Positions 21,519 to 33,236 of a stretch of 64,000 bases of DNA are shown piece after piece. The DNA comes from Solen grandis (Eukaryota > Mollusca > Bivalvia > Adapedonta > Solenidae), in contig CM037782.1 in assembly GCA_021229015.1 (NCBI GenBank), forward strand, positions 41,779,226 through 41,843,225, read 5' to 3'. Numbering within the stretch: position 1 is the stretch's first letter; every line of letters begins with the position of its first letter. Under the pieces are notes generated by a model. That model made no database searches, had not been told where the DNA came from, and saw only the letters and a program-made list of their open reading frames with translations. The translations under genes were made by a program, and so were the position numbers.

Positions 21519-24500
21519 ATGTCACAGCTTGCGGAGAGCAAACCACATGAACATTGTGAGATATGTATAAAAATTAACTGTACGAAGAAGCCTGATGGTG
21601 TTGCAGTCTGTACGATGGTTTACTGTGACAATGGGTGTGGCTTCAGATTCCATTCCTGCAAAACAAGTGAGCATAAACTTCTCTGTTTTAGAGAGAAAGT
21701 GCCTTGTATAAATAGTGCCTTTGGTTGTCCATTGGAAATAATGCGAGATAAAATGTCAGCACATCTTACAGTTTGTCCGGCAAGTGTGATCCTGTGCTCC
21801 AGAGAATGGAATCGCTGGCCGATGCATAGTCAGGATGAGGGCTGGAAAGCTCCTCTCCCATTTAAAAACCCCCATGTAAAATGTGGTCAACTTGATGTAG
21901 CTTTTGCTTTGAGGGACCAAAAAATGTTGGTGGAATCTTTTAAAACTCCTTTAAAGACTCGGAGAATCTTGCGGAACCCTTTGACCTCCTGTTATCCAGC
22001 AGTGCCAATCCAGTCTCACTCCAGTACATTAGACAGTCCTACCTCAGAAGCCTCCCAGTTGTCTGACGATGATTCAGAGACGCCCTGGGATTTAAACCAG
22101 TCTCCACCAGGTCTCCTGCGCACAATATCACAGCAGTTGTCATTTGGGAACCAGCATCAAGCTCAGGCTAGTAAACCAGAAAAAAAGCCTCAGAACAACC
22201 AGTCACTGATAGCTTCACAAAAAGAGACAGAAAAATTAATGAAGTCTTTAGATTATGTTACTGGCAGGCAAGGACTAAAAAGGTTGGCAGAACTAGCTCA
22301 ATTACATAAAGACACATCTAGTGAAGCACAGGAAGTTGACGAGACTGCTGATACAAAACTGGATACACTTAAAATAGATACCAGTGACTCTCAAACTGTA
22401 AAGGTTGATGGGGATGGAAGTGACATAGATATTTATTTAGAGAAGAAAAAGTTGTTTGAAATTCTAGGAGTGGATTTAACAACACATTTTATTTCATCAT
22501 ACCAGGCTAAACCTCCAAAGATGTTCACGTTTTTATGTGGGCAGGAATATCGCCGTGACCAGTATCCCTGGCATGTGAAGAATTTCCATGGTGACGTTCA
22601 GTCTAACCTCAACCACTGGTTTGAACAAAGGTGCCCTCTGTCTTATGCAGGATGTACTTTTTCTTTTGTTAGGTTTGAACCTTGCCTTCCAAGTGGGACA
22701 CTTGTCCATAGCCCTGTTTTACAAACTCTAGGATTTTCTTGCGAAAATGAATTCCTGGCTGATAAGGAACTTTCATCTGGGAATCTAACCAATGAAGAAG
22801 ACATTAGTACTATCGCAAGTCGTACACGACTGAGAGAAGCCACACCTGAGATCTACACATCCTATAAATGTGACTCAGGGGTGTCCGTCATCCCTCGCTA
22901 CAGGTCATTGTCGCGGGATATTTCTCCTGTCAAACACTCTGCCTCTTCTGATGACTTCCAATTCTCCCTGATCGACCTTCCGTTCGAGGTTTTACAGAAT
23001 ATCGTCCGATACCTTGATAGTTTTAGCATCCAGCATCTCTCGATGACTTGCAAAATTCTGCAGAGTGTCTGCTGCAGTCTTCTGGACCAGCTTGGGATTG
23101 TCTCCCTTGTCTGGGAAAAAACAAAGTCTGTGGACACTGGTGTTAAACCAGGGTGGAATATAACCTACAAGGTGTGTAGATCAAAGATAGATGTTTATAA
23201 CTTCTAACCACTCAAGAACTTTTAAAGAGTGACTTATACAACTACATGTAGTAATAACAAATCCCAATCAGCCTGCACAGTACTCTTCTATTTTTTTTAA
23301 ATAAGAAAGAAACACCACTTAACCTACTGAAATTTAAAATTGTTTGCAGTCTGATCTGGTCTTTACCTATTGGGATCATTGAATATCTGTCATCCACAAT
23401 TAATTTGTTTACATTCTAGCTTCCTTACTTTTTAGCTCACCTGAGCACAACGTGCTCAAGGGTAAGCTTTTGTGATGGCCCGTCGTCCGTCGTCAACAAT
23501 TTGGCTTGTTAACACTCTAGAGGCCATATTTTTAGGCCAATCTTCATGAAACTTGGTCAGAATGTTTGTTTCCATAAAATCTTGGACAAGTTTGAAATTG
23601 GGTCATGAGGGGTCAAAAAGTAGGTCACGAGGTCAAGTCTTATAAAAACCTTGTTAACACTCTAGAGGCCACATTTTTAGCCCAATCCTCATGAAACTTG
23701 GTCAGAATGTTTCTCTCCATAAAATCTTGGACAAGACCAAAATTGGGTCATGTGGGGTCAAAAAGTAGGTCACAGGTCAAGCTTAAAAAACCTTGTTACA
23801 CTCTAGAGGCACATTTTGGCCAATCTATGAAACTTGTCAGAATGTTTGTCTCCATAAGATCTTGGACAAGGTCGAAATTGGGTCATGTGGGGTCAAAAAG
23901 TAGGTCACGAGGTCAAAGCTTAGAAAAACCTTGTTAACACTCTAGAGGCCACATTTTGGCCCAATCTTTATGAAACTTAGTCAGAATGTTTGTCTCCATA
24001 AGATCTTGGACAAGGTCGAAATTGGGTCATGTGGGGTTAAAAAGTAGGTCATGAGGTCAAGTCTTAGAAAAACCTTGTTAACACTTTAAAGGCCACATTT
24101 TTGGCCCAATCTTTATGAAACTTGGTCAGAATGTTTGTTTCCATAAAATCTTGGACAAGTTCAAAAGTGGGTCATGTGGGGTCAAAAAGTAGGTCAATAT
24201 GAAAAATCCAACATATGTTGCTCATTTATAATCAGGTGAGCGAATCAGGGCCATCATGGCCCTCTTGTTTTAAGAAATCATCTTTCAGATTTGATGACAA
24301 TATGAATATAGATGGCTATAATTTCTGTTTGAATATGACTGATAACACTCTGTTGGTCTGGAATTATTATTATTATTGAATTATGGAAGAATGCCAGATA
24401 TCATTTTGTTTGCACTCGAGCAGTCACATTTATGAAGCAATCCTGATCAAACCTTGTAACAAATCTTAATGACATTAATATCATTATAATCAGACTGATG

Positions 24501-24806
24501 ATTTAGGACAGTAATGGCTGTCTTGTTTCATGTAGTAACTAGTGGAGATCAGAAGGAAACCTGATTGATTTTCAAGTTAATCTCTAGCTCACCTTGATTA
24601 ACAACTTTTGTGTTGTAAAGTTTGAGAATCACTTGATTTTAGATATTAAAAGACTGTGTTCTCTTTATTCCATTTAATTTCTCAAGACCATTTCTGATGG
24701 ATCCCTAGTGGACAAGGGGTTAGAGGGTTTTTATCAGGAGTGGTTAGTTGTGGCTTCAGTCTCAGCTTAATGAAGTTTTTCAGGTTGATTGTGAATAAAA
24801 AAAAGA

Positions 24807-24841
<35 letters not shown>

Positions 24842-25385
24842 CAGTCATTTCAGCTGGTGGCAAGTTATTACTGTATAGGAAAGTGACTGACAGGGTACAT
24901 AGTTATCAGTCATTTTCCATGAATTACATAAATATTCAGTGAAAGCATTTATAATTATATAAAGTGGGGTACTATATTAGAATTAAACACATAATCTCCT
25001 TTTGCATCATCTCCTGTTGTACCAAAAGTTCTTATGATTAAAAAAATGTATCAGTAAGTAAGTATACCAAACAATTTGTGACTTTTTGTCCCAAACATTT
25101 TAACCAGACATTATGTCATCAGTTTTCATATTGCTGAGTCAGGTTGATGTAGTGGGAGCATATGTCACTGTCAGCTCTTAGTTCTGAATTCCAATATTTC
25201 AGAGATGGCATTTCAGTACAGGGTTCCAGCCAATCTTTAGATGGAACCAGACAGAAGGAAGTCTGTCCGCGGTTCATGAACATTTAAAGATCTGTCCATA
25301 TAACCAAGATGAACAGAAAAACATCAAGTTAGAGCCAACTCAAACTGTGGTCTTTCCAAAGGAGCAGATCCATGTAGATAATTGA
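21519..25385 (+). CDS. FBXO30: F-box protein of FBXO30/FBXO40 type, two coding exons
   Basis: Exon 1 is 21519-23171 and exon 2 is 25203-25385, about 611 residues. The ATG sits in CCACCATGT, 18 bases after an acceptor (TGTGTATTTCAG), so a non-coding exon lies upstream. The donor is ACAAG|GTGTGT and the acceptor is CCAATATTTCAG|AGATGG, phase 0. The N-terminus has a TRAF-type zinc finger (HEHCEICIKINC, GCGFRFHSCK, CPLEIMRDKMSAHLTVCPAS) with the family's EWNRWP. An F-box lies near residues 485-530 (IDLPFEVLQNIVRYLDSF). The last exon restores the family C-terminus (RWHFSTGFQPIF, then EHLKICPYN). Such proteins are substrate receptors of SCF ubiquitin ligases. FBXO30 and FBXO40 are vertebrate paralogues, so the mollusc gene may be pre-duplicate. 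The intron carries a family-1 repeat. Confidence 0.9.
23434..24269 (+). mobile_element. Family-1 element with about 145-bp core, in the F-box gene intron
   Basis: Starts AGCTCACCTGAGCACAACGT and ends CAGGTGAGCGAATCAGGGCC plus ATCATGGCCCTCTTGTTT. Four to five tandem units carry TTGTTAACACTCTAGAGGCC and CCATAAAATCTTGGACAAG. This core is unlike those at 3 kb and 34 kb but is shared with the copy at 47.4 kb. Short ORFs inside are repeat-derived. Confidence 0.75.
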
Positions 25386-25654
25386 GCCAAAAAAGCTTGG
25401 TAAGTCACAGTTGAGGAGACTAAATTATCAAACTATGTACTGTTTGTATAAACATGATGGATAGTGCGAATGATGATTGGTATTATAGTCTGGTTCATGT
25501 ATGAAGTTGAACATAACCGCCGAAAATGTCTTGAAAACTTATTCTATCGTAGTGGTAAGAATGCTGTCCAGCTTAGCATCTTCAAATTTCTTATTTTAAT
25601 TAAATGTTATGAAATCTGTCCCATTCACTGTGTTATACAAACTGCCAGTGAAAA

Positions 25655-25666
25655 TTAATAAAAAAG
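25655..25666 (+). terminator. Candidate poly(A) signal of the F-box gene
   Basis: AATTAATAAAAAAG lies about 275 bases after the F-box stop codon. It is the first AATAAA-like signal I see there. Not decisive in AT-rich DNA. Confidence 0.35.
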
Positions 25667-25669
25667 AAT

Positions 25670-27270
25670 GAAGGTAAAATCACAGGAATAATAGTATAGT
25701 ACATCTGTGAATTTATGTATTCATAGATTTTTTATTTCATGAAAAGTTCAGTGTAATGGGTCTGTCAACATTGATGATTGTAGTCTATGAACACCACAAA
25801 ACCCTGGCAGTGTGGGCCAGAGTTAAGTATGGAATATGTCAACAGTTTTTTCTTTTTCACAATTTAAATGAATATAAAAATGTAGCTGTGATGTGGAGCT
25901 ATTTTGAAAACTAGTCTTACTAGGATGATTCAACCTCTGTTGCAGGTAACTTTATTTCACCAGAGTTTTCACAAGGATTGAAATTTTGCAGTGTGGAATG
26001 AGGACAAGGCAACAAGTCAAGACACGGAGAGTCAACACAGGGATGATCCTAACAGAGAGTCTACACTGGGATATTTCTACCTGAGAGTCAACACACGGAT
26101 TATCCTAAGAAAGTCATGAGAAGAAAAACACATCTCATTTGTTCAAAAAAAGTGAACACTGTCCATGTCCAGTGAGAGATAGAAGTCATGTGTATGACTG
26201 GTTAACCAGTACATTTTAACGATAGGAAATTTAGCAGGTTTCAGTGAGATTTTCAGCAAAAGTAATAAAATAGAGTAGATCTCTCAAAATCTCACCCCTG
26301 GTGAATACCTGTCAACAGTATACAGTCAATCTAAACTAGTGAAGGCGTAACTATCTCTCTTTAAGCCATTAAGATAGATATTTTTACACTATAGTTTACT
26401 TAAAAAAATTAAGTACATACGAAAATATTTTATATTGCAATATATGAATACATGTTTATTGATAATAATGATATAAGTTAGCAATTGTTTATTAAAGTAA
26501 TATATGTAATACAATCACAGTAAATCTGTGTTAACACAATATGATAATATTATGCACTCAGCCTAATGGGCCTATAAGTCGCCTAAACATGGGTATGTTA
26601 TAAATATGTGATATACATTGGAATATTTTTATGTTCTGTCATCATTATAAGTATGTATGTATTGTGTTTACTCATTCATAACTTTTCTTGTCTGCTTACT
26701 TACAGAGGATGTTTATGGTTTTATCACTCTTGTTAACAAAAAGCTCATGGTTAATTTTTAGGATAATTGTTTTTAGAGTTATGTGCCTTAGAATTTGCCA
26801 TATTGAGCAACTTGACAATATTTTATGTCCTCTGTACTTTACAAGAACACCTGAAAAACTGAACATGTGACTTCATATTGTTGTTCAGGCCAGTATAGGG
26901 CAACCAGTGGTGGGGGCGGGGGTAGTTATTGCTACATCTACTTTTATAAATCAATATATATAATTCTGTATCAAAAGATGATGGACAAGTGTATCTGGAC
27001 AACTGTTATTCTATTAATCTGAGCTCCAACTTACAGGACAAAGATTTATATATTATACTCTGGCTACACTGGTGTGTGGATTATATAGGAATCCTGCTGT
27101 TCCATCACATCCTACACACACATTATATAAAGACAGGGTGGGGTATTCATCACTTAAGTGGTGGTTCTAGTTAATTTTAACATTTGCTTAATGCATTGAA
27201 TATTTGTACTTATTAACAACAATTTGTGAAAAGACTGGTCAACTTAAAGCTAGATACTCGAAGATTTTTT
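25670..27270. other. Intergenic AT-rich DNA; nothing assigned
   Basis: I see no domain, conserved splice frame or repeat family. A loose repeat of GAGAGTCAACACA / GGATGATCCTAA occurs at about 26025-26115 and may be an untranslated or minisatellite remnant. Confidence 0.4.
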
Positions 27271-27274
27271 ACGC

Positions 27275-27659
27275 TCCCCAATAGTTGCCACTTTGTCCGT
27301 CTGATGTCCATCTGTCAGTCCATCAGTCAGGAAGTCAGAGCATATAACTAAAACAGTTATTAACATGAAACTTCACGTGTGGATAGATCTAATAGATGTG
27401 AGGTGCAGTGCACAAGAATAGTAACTGCACATCATATTTTTAGAGATATTGCCCTTTGTTTAATTTCATACTTAATTTTTGTCTACTACTGCACAATGAC
27501 ACATATAACCTTGAAACTTAATAGTTGGGTAGACTTCATAGTGGGAAATTGCAGTGCACAAGAGCAGCAATATTGGACATATATTGCAATATATTGTAAT
27601 AATTTTGAATATTTTAAAATACTGGTATTGGAAAATCATATTGTGAGATCATATATCAT
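27275..27659 (+). mobile_element. Repeat-derived block ending at the assembly gap
   Basis: It contains TTTGTCCGTCTGATGTCCAT, a CATGAAACTTCACGTGTGGA block and GATATTGCCCTTTGTTTAAT, which match the body of the repeats at 35.9-36.5 kb. The open frame running through it into the Ns is therefore probably not coding. Confidence 0.5.
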
Positions 27660-27759
27660 NNNNNNNNNNNNNNNNNNNNNNNNNNNNNNNNNNNNNNNNN
27701 NNNNNNNNNNNNNNNNNNNNNNNNNNNNNNNNNNNNNNNNNNNNNNNNNNNNNNNNNNN
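27660..27759. other. Assembly gap, exactly 100 N
   Basis: A round 100-N run is the usual placeholder for a gap of unknown size. Any gene crossing it is incomplete. Confidence 0.95.
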
Positions 27760-28245
27760 CCCACATTGCCATTGCAACAAGTGATTCGCAGAATATCTGA
27801 AAGTAAAGGAAGTCTGTTTGATTCTGCTGTAAAGGTTTCAAACAAAGAAGGCATCTTAAAGAAAACTAATGTAAATGGACCATTGCCTTTGAGATTCAAC
27901 CATATGGTGATTTCACAGTTTAAAGAAATCCATTTTCCTGATTGCTTTTTCTCAACATCACGAGGCAACAACTGCTTTCTTATAAATGATGATGTTGGTA
28001 TTATCAGGAATATAGTTGTTAAGGATCATACTGAAAAGATGTTTGTTTATGAACAATTTTTAAATGTGACAGATTTTTTTAATTTCCCATTACCATCTTC
28101 AGACCTTAGAATAAAGCGTGTTGCTGACCTTAGTGGCATATTGTGTGTCGCTGATGTAAAAGACATTGTTTGTAAATGTGTACTTCTTCCTATTGATGAT
28201 GGCTTTGTATGTATACCGCTTATACATGGCTTGGAGTCAGCGTGA
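27760..28245 (+). CDS. Partial ORF, 3' end of an unidentified protein
   Basis: It is open from the gap to TGA, about 161 residues. The composition looks coding (FNHMVISQFKEIHFPDCFFS, GNNCFLINDDVGIIRNIVV, KCVLLPIDDGFVCIPLIHG). From memory this layout (an NNCFL block, then a conserved segment ending in V..PL.H near the C-terminus) resembles the tail of a widespread uncharacterised family often found near mobile DNA in fish and invertebrates; I cannot name it. The 5' part is lost in or beyond the gap, and frame continuity across the Ns is accidental. It is on the same strand as the DUF4806-type gene 330 bases downstream. The two may be separate genes or parts of one mobile locus. Confidence 0.5.
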   Translation, partial: PTLPLQQVIRRISESKGSLFDSAVKVSNKEGILKKTNVNGPLPLRFNHMVISQFKEIHFPDCFFSTSRGNNCFLINDDVGIIRNIVVKDHTEKMFVYEQFLNVTDFFNFPLPSSDLRIKRVADLSGILCVADVKDIVCKCVLLPIDDGFVCIPLIHGLESA

Positions 28246-28572
28246 TAAGAGTTGTCTGTCAAGAACTGTAATAGTTAAATACATTAGAAAATAACGTAAT
28301 TGGAATTTTGGTCACAGTTTTAATGCAACCGTAATTGCACTCAATCAGATCTTTTGCTATAATTTTCACAAGTAATCAATATCATTTTAAGTACTCGGAA
28401 TCTTGATTTGTAAAAGAAAATTAGTGTTTTATTACTTGTAAATAAGATGCTATTTCATTTAATCTATTTATTTAAACTGCACAATTTCCAATCAGGTATA
28501 GTTATTTCAAAAGAATTTAAAAAAAAAATATGATGCTTATATATGTTTTGCTTTCATTTTGCCAGACAAACA

Positions 28573-31500
28573 ATGTTAAAGTATCTGGTAGTTGAATTTG
28601 ATACGAATGAGATAGCGGTCATTTCTGAAAAATGGCTTATCAAGGACAGTGGCACAGATGGTTCCGGTGAAAGCGTACTTTGGCCCCCCATCAAAACATC
28701 AGCCAAACTAAATTTGGCATTGACAAAGCATGCAGAGCCAGACAACACATGGGTGTCTTGTACAAGTATAAGAACAATGTACACAACTGGTAAATACTGT
28801 ATACCTTGTTTTCATTTCATTTCATATATGTATAATATTGAACTAAAATGCATGCATGCACTTACATTTCTTAGTTTTCATATATCCTTGGACAGAAGTA
28901 TGGTAGGGGCCACCGTGGCCGAAGGACTACAAATATCATGGCCCCTCACTGCTGTGGGTTTGAATTCGGATTTTTCATGTGAGGAAGCTTTCCAGCTGGA
29001 TAGCAGTAGGTTGGTGGTTCTACTCGGGTGCCTCTGTGTAATTAGCTGGACGTCACTATATGATTGAAATACAATTGCAGCGACGGTAAATTTCGAAACA
29101 CATAGAAGCATAGGTAGTCATACCCATACCTTGATTCCTTTTTCTTTGCTTTAAACATATATAACAAAAACTTGGTGTTTGCTAAGTAAGAGCTGTAGAG
29201 ACCCTGCTGATAATATATATTTTGTGAGGCTTTTAAGGAAATGCAGAGAGCTGATCTCTGTGCACACTGCCAAGAGAACATGGCAAGAGAGGTTTAGTGA
29301 TTTTTAGTATCAATTATATATACTGATACCATTCTCTCTGATGCATCACTCCCATTTAAGATTGAATGTTCATATAATTTTGTATGGGTGATATTTATTA
29401 ATCGAATCAATTCACATTTCTGTCACCGTACCAGTGGCCGAGTGGTTAGGGTGTTGGCCTCAGGAGGAGGTCATGGGTTAGATCCGCGGCCGCAACATAT
29501 CAAAGTTGTAAAAAATGGTACTGGTATAACTCCCTTGCTTGGTTATCAGGACTGGTTGGCCTGGTGTTGGGATAATGTGACTGGGTGTGGTATTATGTCA
29601 CATGTCTACGGTGTGATACTGCAGTCTGGCAGCACTATATCTGTCTCAAGTAGACATAGTCTCCAAATGACCGAAATACTGTCGGTGGGATTTTAAATCC
29701 AACAAACAAACAAATAATTACATATATTTCTATCCTTAATGTTATACAGAGAGGCAAATCATTACCATTAACATGTTAGCTGTAGCAGGTATATCAGTTT
29801 TTTTTAATAGCTTTCATGGGAACTCAAACCATTGATTTTTCAATTCAACTTAAAATAATCATTTTATTATTTTGTGAGCAGTTAACTTTTGACATTGAAG
29901 TAAGGGGCCCCCGTGATTGAAGGGTAAAGTCGTCAACTTAACACTCACTCAGCCCCTCACCGCGTGGGTTCGAGTCCCGTTCAGGACTTCGGATTTTTAT
30001 GTGAGGAAGCCTTCAAGCTGGCTTGCGGTAGGTCAGTGGTTCTACGCGGGTGCCTCTGTGTACTCGGGGTCTTCCTCCACCTATAATTAGCTGGAGGTCG
30101 CTATATGATAGAAATATTATTGCAGCGACAGTAAATTCCAGCACAACAACAACAACATTGAAGTAATATTTTAAAAATTTAATATGTCATACTCTATGGT
30201 TAGTATCTGTTTAGGCCCAACCCACGATTCATCAACTCAGAGTCAGAATCGGAGAGAGAGAGCGAAACTGATTACCCGACTCCCCCCAAAAAAATTCCAT
30301 TCGCTAAGAAAATCAAATTACCACAACCTCAAGAGTCACCAATACGACCACAACCTCAGTCGTCTCCAAGACCACAACCTCAGTCGTCTCCAAGGCCACA
30401 ACCTCAGGCATCTCAAAGGCCACAACCTCAGTCGTCTCCAAGACCACAACCTCAGGCATCTCCAAGACCACAACCTCAGGCACCTCAAAGGCCACAACCT
30501 CAGGCATCTCCAAGGCCATCTCAAAGGTCACAACCTCAGGCATCTCAAAGGCCACAACCTCAGTCGTCTCCAAGGCCACAACCTCAGGCATCTCCAAGAC
30601 CACAACCTCAGTCGTCTCCAAGACCACAACCTCAGTCGTCTCCAAGGCCACAACCTCAGGCATCTCAAAGGCCACAACCTCAGTCGTCTCCAAGACCACA
30701 ACCTCAGGCATCTCCAAGACCACAACCTCAGGCACCTCAAAGGCCACAACCTCAGGCATCTTCTAGGCTGTCATCATCTACACCCAGCTTGAACCAAGCT
30801 CAGAATGTTTTATCAGGTAAAAAAATGTATTCTTAAATTAGTTAAATGTAATATTGTTTCGGCAAGTGAAAAATCAACTTGTCCGCTTGCTATGAGGAGT
30901 GAATGGTAGTGCAGGACAATCAAGCATTTTCTTGATAATTTTCTTCATATGACCATCTCAGCCTGAGGCAGGACGAGTGAAGATTTTAGGAATTTTTCAG
31001 GCCTGTGTTTTATTGTATAAGAGAATAGGGAAGCTGGAGACAGATTGTTGCTTATAATATGTAGTATTGCTTATTCAATTAAGTTTGATCATCTGGTTAG
31101 TTTCCTTTTTTTTAAATTTTTAGTCATTATGGTTTATATCTTCCTTGAATGGATTTTATTTTCAATTTTATTTGATGTTACAGGTCGTGACATAGTAATA
31201 CTCAGAACCCTGGAAGACATAAAACAGGATCAACGCGAAATGATGGCTATGATTTCTGGGCTGTTCAAGCGACTGGATGGTTGTGGGGAGAAAAACACAG
31301 ATGCTCCAGATGGAGTATGCCTTCCAGTATCAACGGAGGAGCAACTCAAGGATACTGAAGAAATTCTGAAGGAGCCAGGCTCTATGAAAATGATGGTATA
31401 AACATATTAAAATATGTTCAAAAGATATATTTTTTAATGTATTTATTTTTTTTGTCTTGTTAAGAGAGCCGATAAGCTTAAATGAAAATCTTGAGTTCCT

Positions 31501-33236
31501 TGAAAGTACATCTGTATAGGAAGCACTTTGTATGAAGCAAACAACACTGCTTTACATGTCTGTCTGAACATGGTTCCTATCAAAATCAAGCTGAGATACC
31601 ATTCACTCTGTATTCTTTTTGCCTTTGTAATAACAACTGTTTCACTATTCCGAGATATAATAAAGTATTTTTAAGACATTTATATATTCATCATAATTTT
31701 CTTTAAATATCAGTATTTTAAGGACTAATTGCTGTAGCTGCAGTGATTTTCTTGAAAATTATATTAAAGCCTGTACCCAAGAATTTGAGAAAATTTAACA
31801 AGAAAATCACATTATTAAATTATTATACCCCCTGAACAACAAAGTTGTAAGGGGGGTATACTGGATTCAGATTGTCTGTCTGTCCGTCCGTACGTCTGTC
31901 GGTTTTTTTTTTGTCCGGGCCATAACTCAAAATGTACAAAAGGTATCAAGAAGTTTTTGTAAATTTTGGAAAAAGATAATAAGTTGGGAGAAACTATTTT
32001 TAGCAAAGGAAGACAGCCTATTCTGGTAATCATCATCATCAAAAATAGCGTTTAATAATACCAACATAATTAATTAATGCCCTATAATATTTAGCAACAT
32101 AAATTCCCAATTTATGATTTCATATTGTAATATTGATTTCATGCAGGTCAACTATTTCTCCAACATTGGTGGGTCATCAGTCAAAACAATGACCAAGCGA
32201 ATAATGAAGGAGGCATTGCACAACAGCTTGGCCATTGAATTCAATTGGACGGGAGCCAAGGAAAGATGGCTTTTGGGTCACTGAAGCTGAGTTCCTCAAT
32301 TCTCAGTAAGATTATTTGTTTGTAGTATTCATTACAGCACTAACTACACTATTTACTATAGAACAATAATTAGCTTGAAGACTGAACTTATGTTTCCCAT
32401 AGCATCTGACCATGTGCATTGTGTTTTGCATCAGTCTTTTTTGTGTCACCTGTGTAGATTGAAAGATTCATGGGGATCACTGTTTATTGAATAACTACCT
32501 TTTAGTAGAGGCAGTGTTGGGATTTCTTAAGTACAGTATTAATCATGTATGTAAAAAATCAACAATTTCTCATGGTACCACTTTATAGTGATATAACTGT
32601 CTCTTCCTTTGTTAGTCATGTGTAATATTACATGGCAATGTCACTAAATGAATAGGTATGTTAACAGCATATGTATTATTTTGGGGTAAAATCAATGAGA
32701 TACAAAGTAATACGACAAACACTGATGGATGTGGTCGAGTGGTATCATGCTTGACCAATAATTGAGGGGTCGGGAGTTCGTTCCGCCCACCGAACCATGT
32801 CCTTCGGAATCAGCCCCTACGTTTTTGCGAAAAAAAAAAGAGTAGGGGCATATGTACCCAAGCTTCTCTGTATCTGCATCCTCATCTCTGTTAGGTGTTG
32901 CAAAATGACTTACAGTTGTATTGACATGACATTAAATCCAAACAAACAATTTGACAAATGTGAAACATTCCAGTTTTTATAGTTAGCATAAATTTTTCAA
33001 TAGGCACATTTCATGATTGTTTTCAGTGCACATTTTTAGGGCTTTGAATGTTCAAAATGCTTAATATATATATATTTTTAGGAGCAGTACAGAGAAACTT
33101 TCCACAAACCAATGCACACGATACAGAGTTTTTTATCAAAGATTGGCTTAGAAATGCGTCCGACAGGGATGGGGGAAGAAAGAGGCGAGTTACAACGACA
33201 CACCACCATGATGATCACCATTATGATCAGTCTTAA
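28573..33236 (+). CDS. DUF4806-type gene, five exons, one frameshift
   Basis: Exons: 28573-28789, 30241-30816, 31184-31395, 32147-32305, 33082-33236, with matching phases 1, 1, 0, 1. The product is about 439 residues. Exon 1 encodes the usual N-terminal block (MLKYLVVEFDTNEIAVISEKW, then WPP). Exon 2 is an R-P-Q-P-Q low-complexity region. Exon 3 has LPVSTEEQLKDTEEILKEP, and exons 4-5 give the DUF4806 core (YFSNIGGSSVKTMTKRIM, FNWTGAK, then FIKDWLRNASDRDGGRKRR). In exon 4 the frame breaks at an A run (about 32262-32265): one extra base would restore KMAFGSLKLSSS, which matches the family and meets the donor in phase. That is either an assembly error or a real disabling deletion. Exon 2 could instead start at 30216 (TCTGTTTAG), but that gives the wrong frame. 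Function unknown; four SINEs lie in its introns. Confidence 0.75.
28903..29103 (+). repeat. tRNA-derived SINE, type A, in DUF4806 intron 1
   Basis: The head CCACCGTGGCCGAAGGACTA and B-box-like GGGTTTGAATTCGG are followed by TGTGAGGAAGCTTTCCAGCT and AATTAGCTGGACGTCACTAT. The body matches the copy at 29903-30158. Confidence 0.65.
29425..29717 (+). repeat. tRNA-derived SINE, type B, in DUF4806 intron 1
   Basis: The A box lies in CAGTGGCCGAGTGGTTAGGG and the B box in GGGTTAGATCC. The body contains GATACTGCAGTCTGGCAGCA, and the tail is TTTTAAATCCAACAAACAAA. The architecture fits molluscan SINEs of the RUDI/V-SINE kind; the exact family is not checked. Confidence 0.75.
29903..30158 (+). repeat. 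tRNA-derived SINE, type A, in DUF4806 intron 1
   Basis: The head has GGGGCCCCCGTGATTGAAGG and the B box GGGTTCGAGTCCC. The body (TGTGAGGAAGCCTTCAAGCT, AATTAGCTGGAGGTCGCTAT) ends in a CAACAACAACAAC tail. It is fuller than its relative 1 kb upstream and ends 82 bases before exon 2. Confidence 0.7.
30337..30764 (+). repeat. 24-bp coding minisatellite (RPQPQ-SSP/ASQ)
   Basis: About 17 copies of a 24-bp unit keep one frame: RPQPQSSP, RPQPQASQ, RPQPQASP, RPQPQAPQ. The order of variants in units 1-7 is repeated in units 11-17, so a block was duplicated as a whole. The other frames and strand are also open but are shadows of the repeat. Confidence 0.85.
31824..31912 (+). mobile_element. Family-3 repeat fragment with 5' hairpin
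   Basis: TATACCCCCTGAACAACAAA folds with GTAAGGGGGGTATA. It is followed by TCTGTCTGTCCGTCCGTACG and TTGTCCGGGCCATAACTCAA. It has the same plan (hairpin, then a GTCC tract, then a body) as families 1 and 2. It is in the intron between exons 3 and 4 of the DUF4806 gene. Confidence 0.55.
32724..32955 (+). repeat. tRNA-derived SINE, type C, in DUF4806 intron 4
   Basis: The head GATGTGGTCGAGTGGTATCA and B-box-like GGAGTTCGTTCC lead to a body and an AAATCCAAACAAACAA tail like that of the type B copy at 29425. Confidence 0.65.

Noticed and set aside
27379..27659. ORF start upstream of the N gap joined to the ORF after it
   Set aside because: The left part matches repeat bodies found at 36 kb, and translation through 100 N is meaningless.
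29425..29500. tRNA gene
   Set aside because: A and B boxes are present, but the acceptor stem does not close and a SINE body with an AACAAACAAA tail follows. The same holds for 40200-40300 and 32724.
30184..30792. His-Asn-Leu-rich ORF on plus and Glu-Val-rich ORF on minus over the 24-bp repeat
   Set aside because: Both are other readings of the RPQPQ coding repeat. Only the RPQPQ frame joins the upstream and downstream exons in phase.
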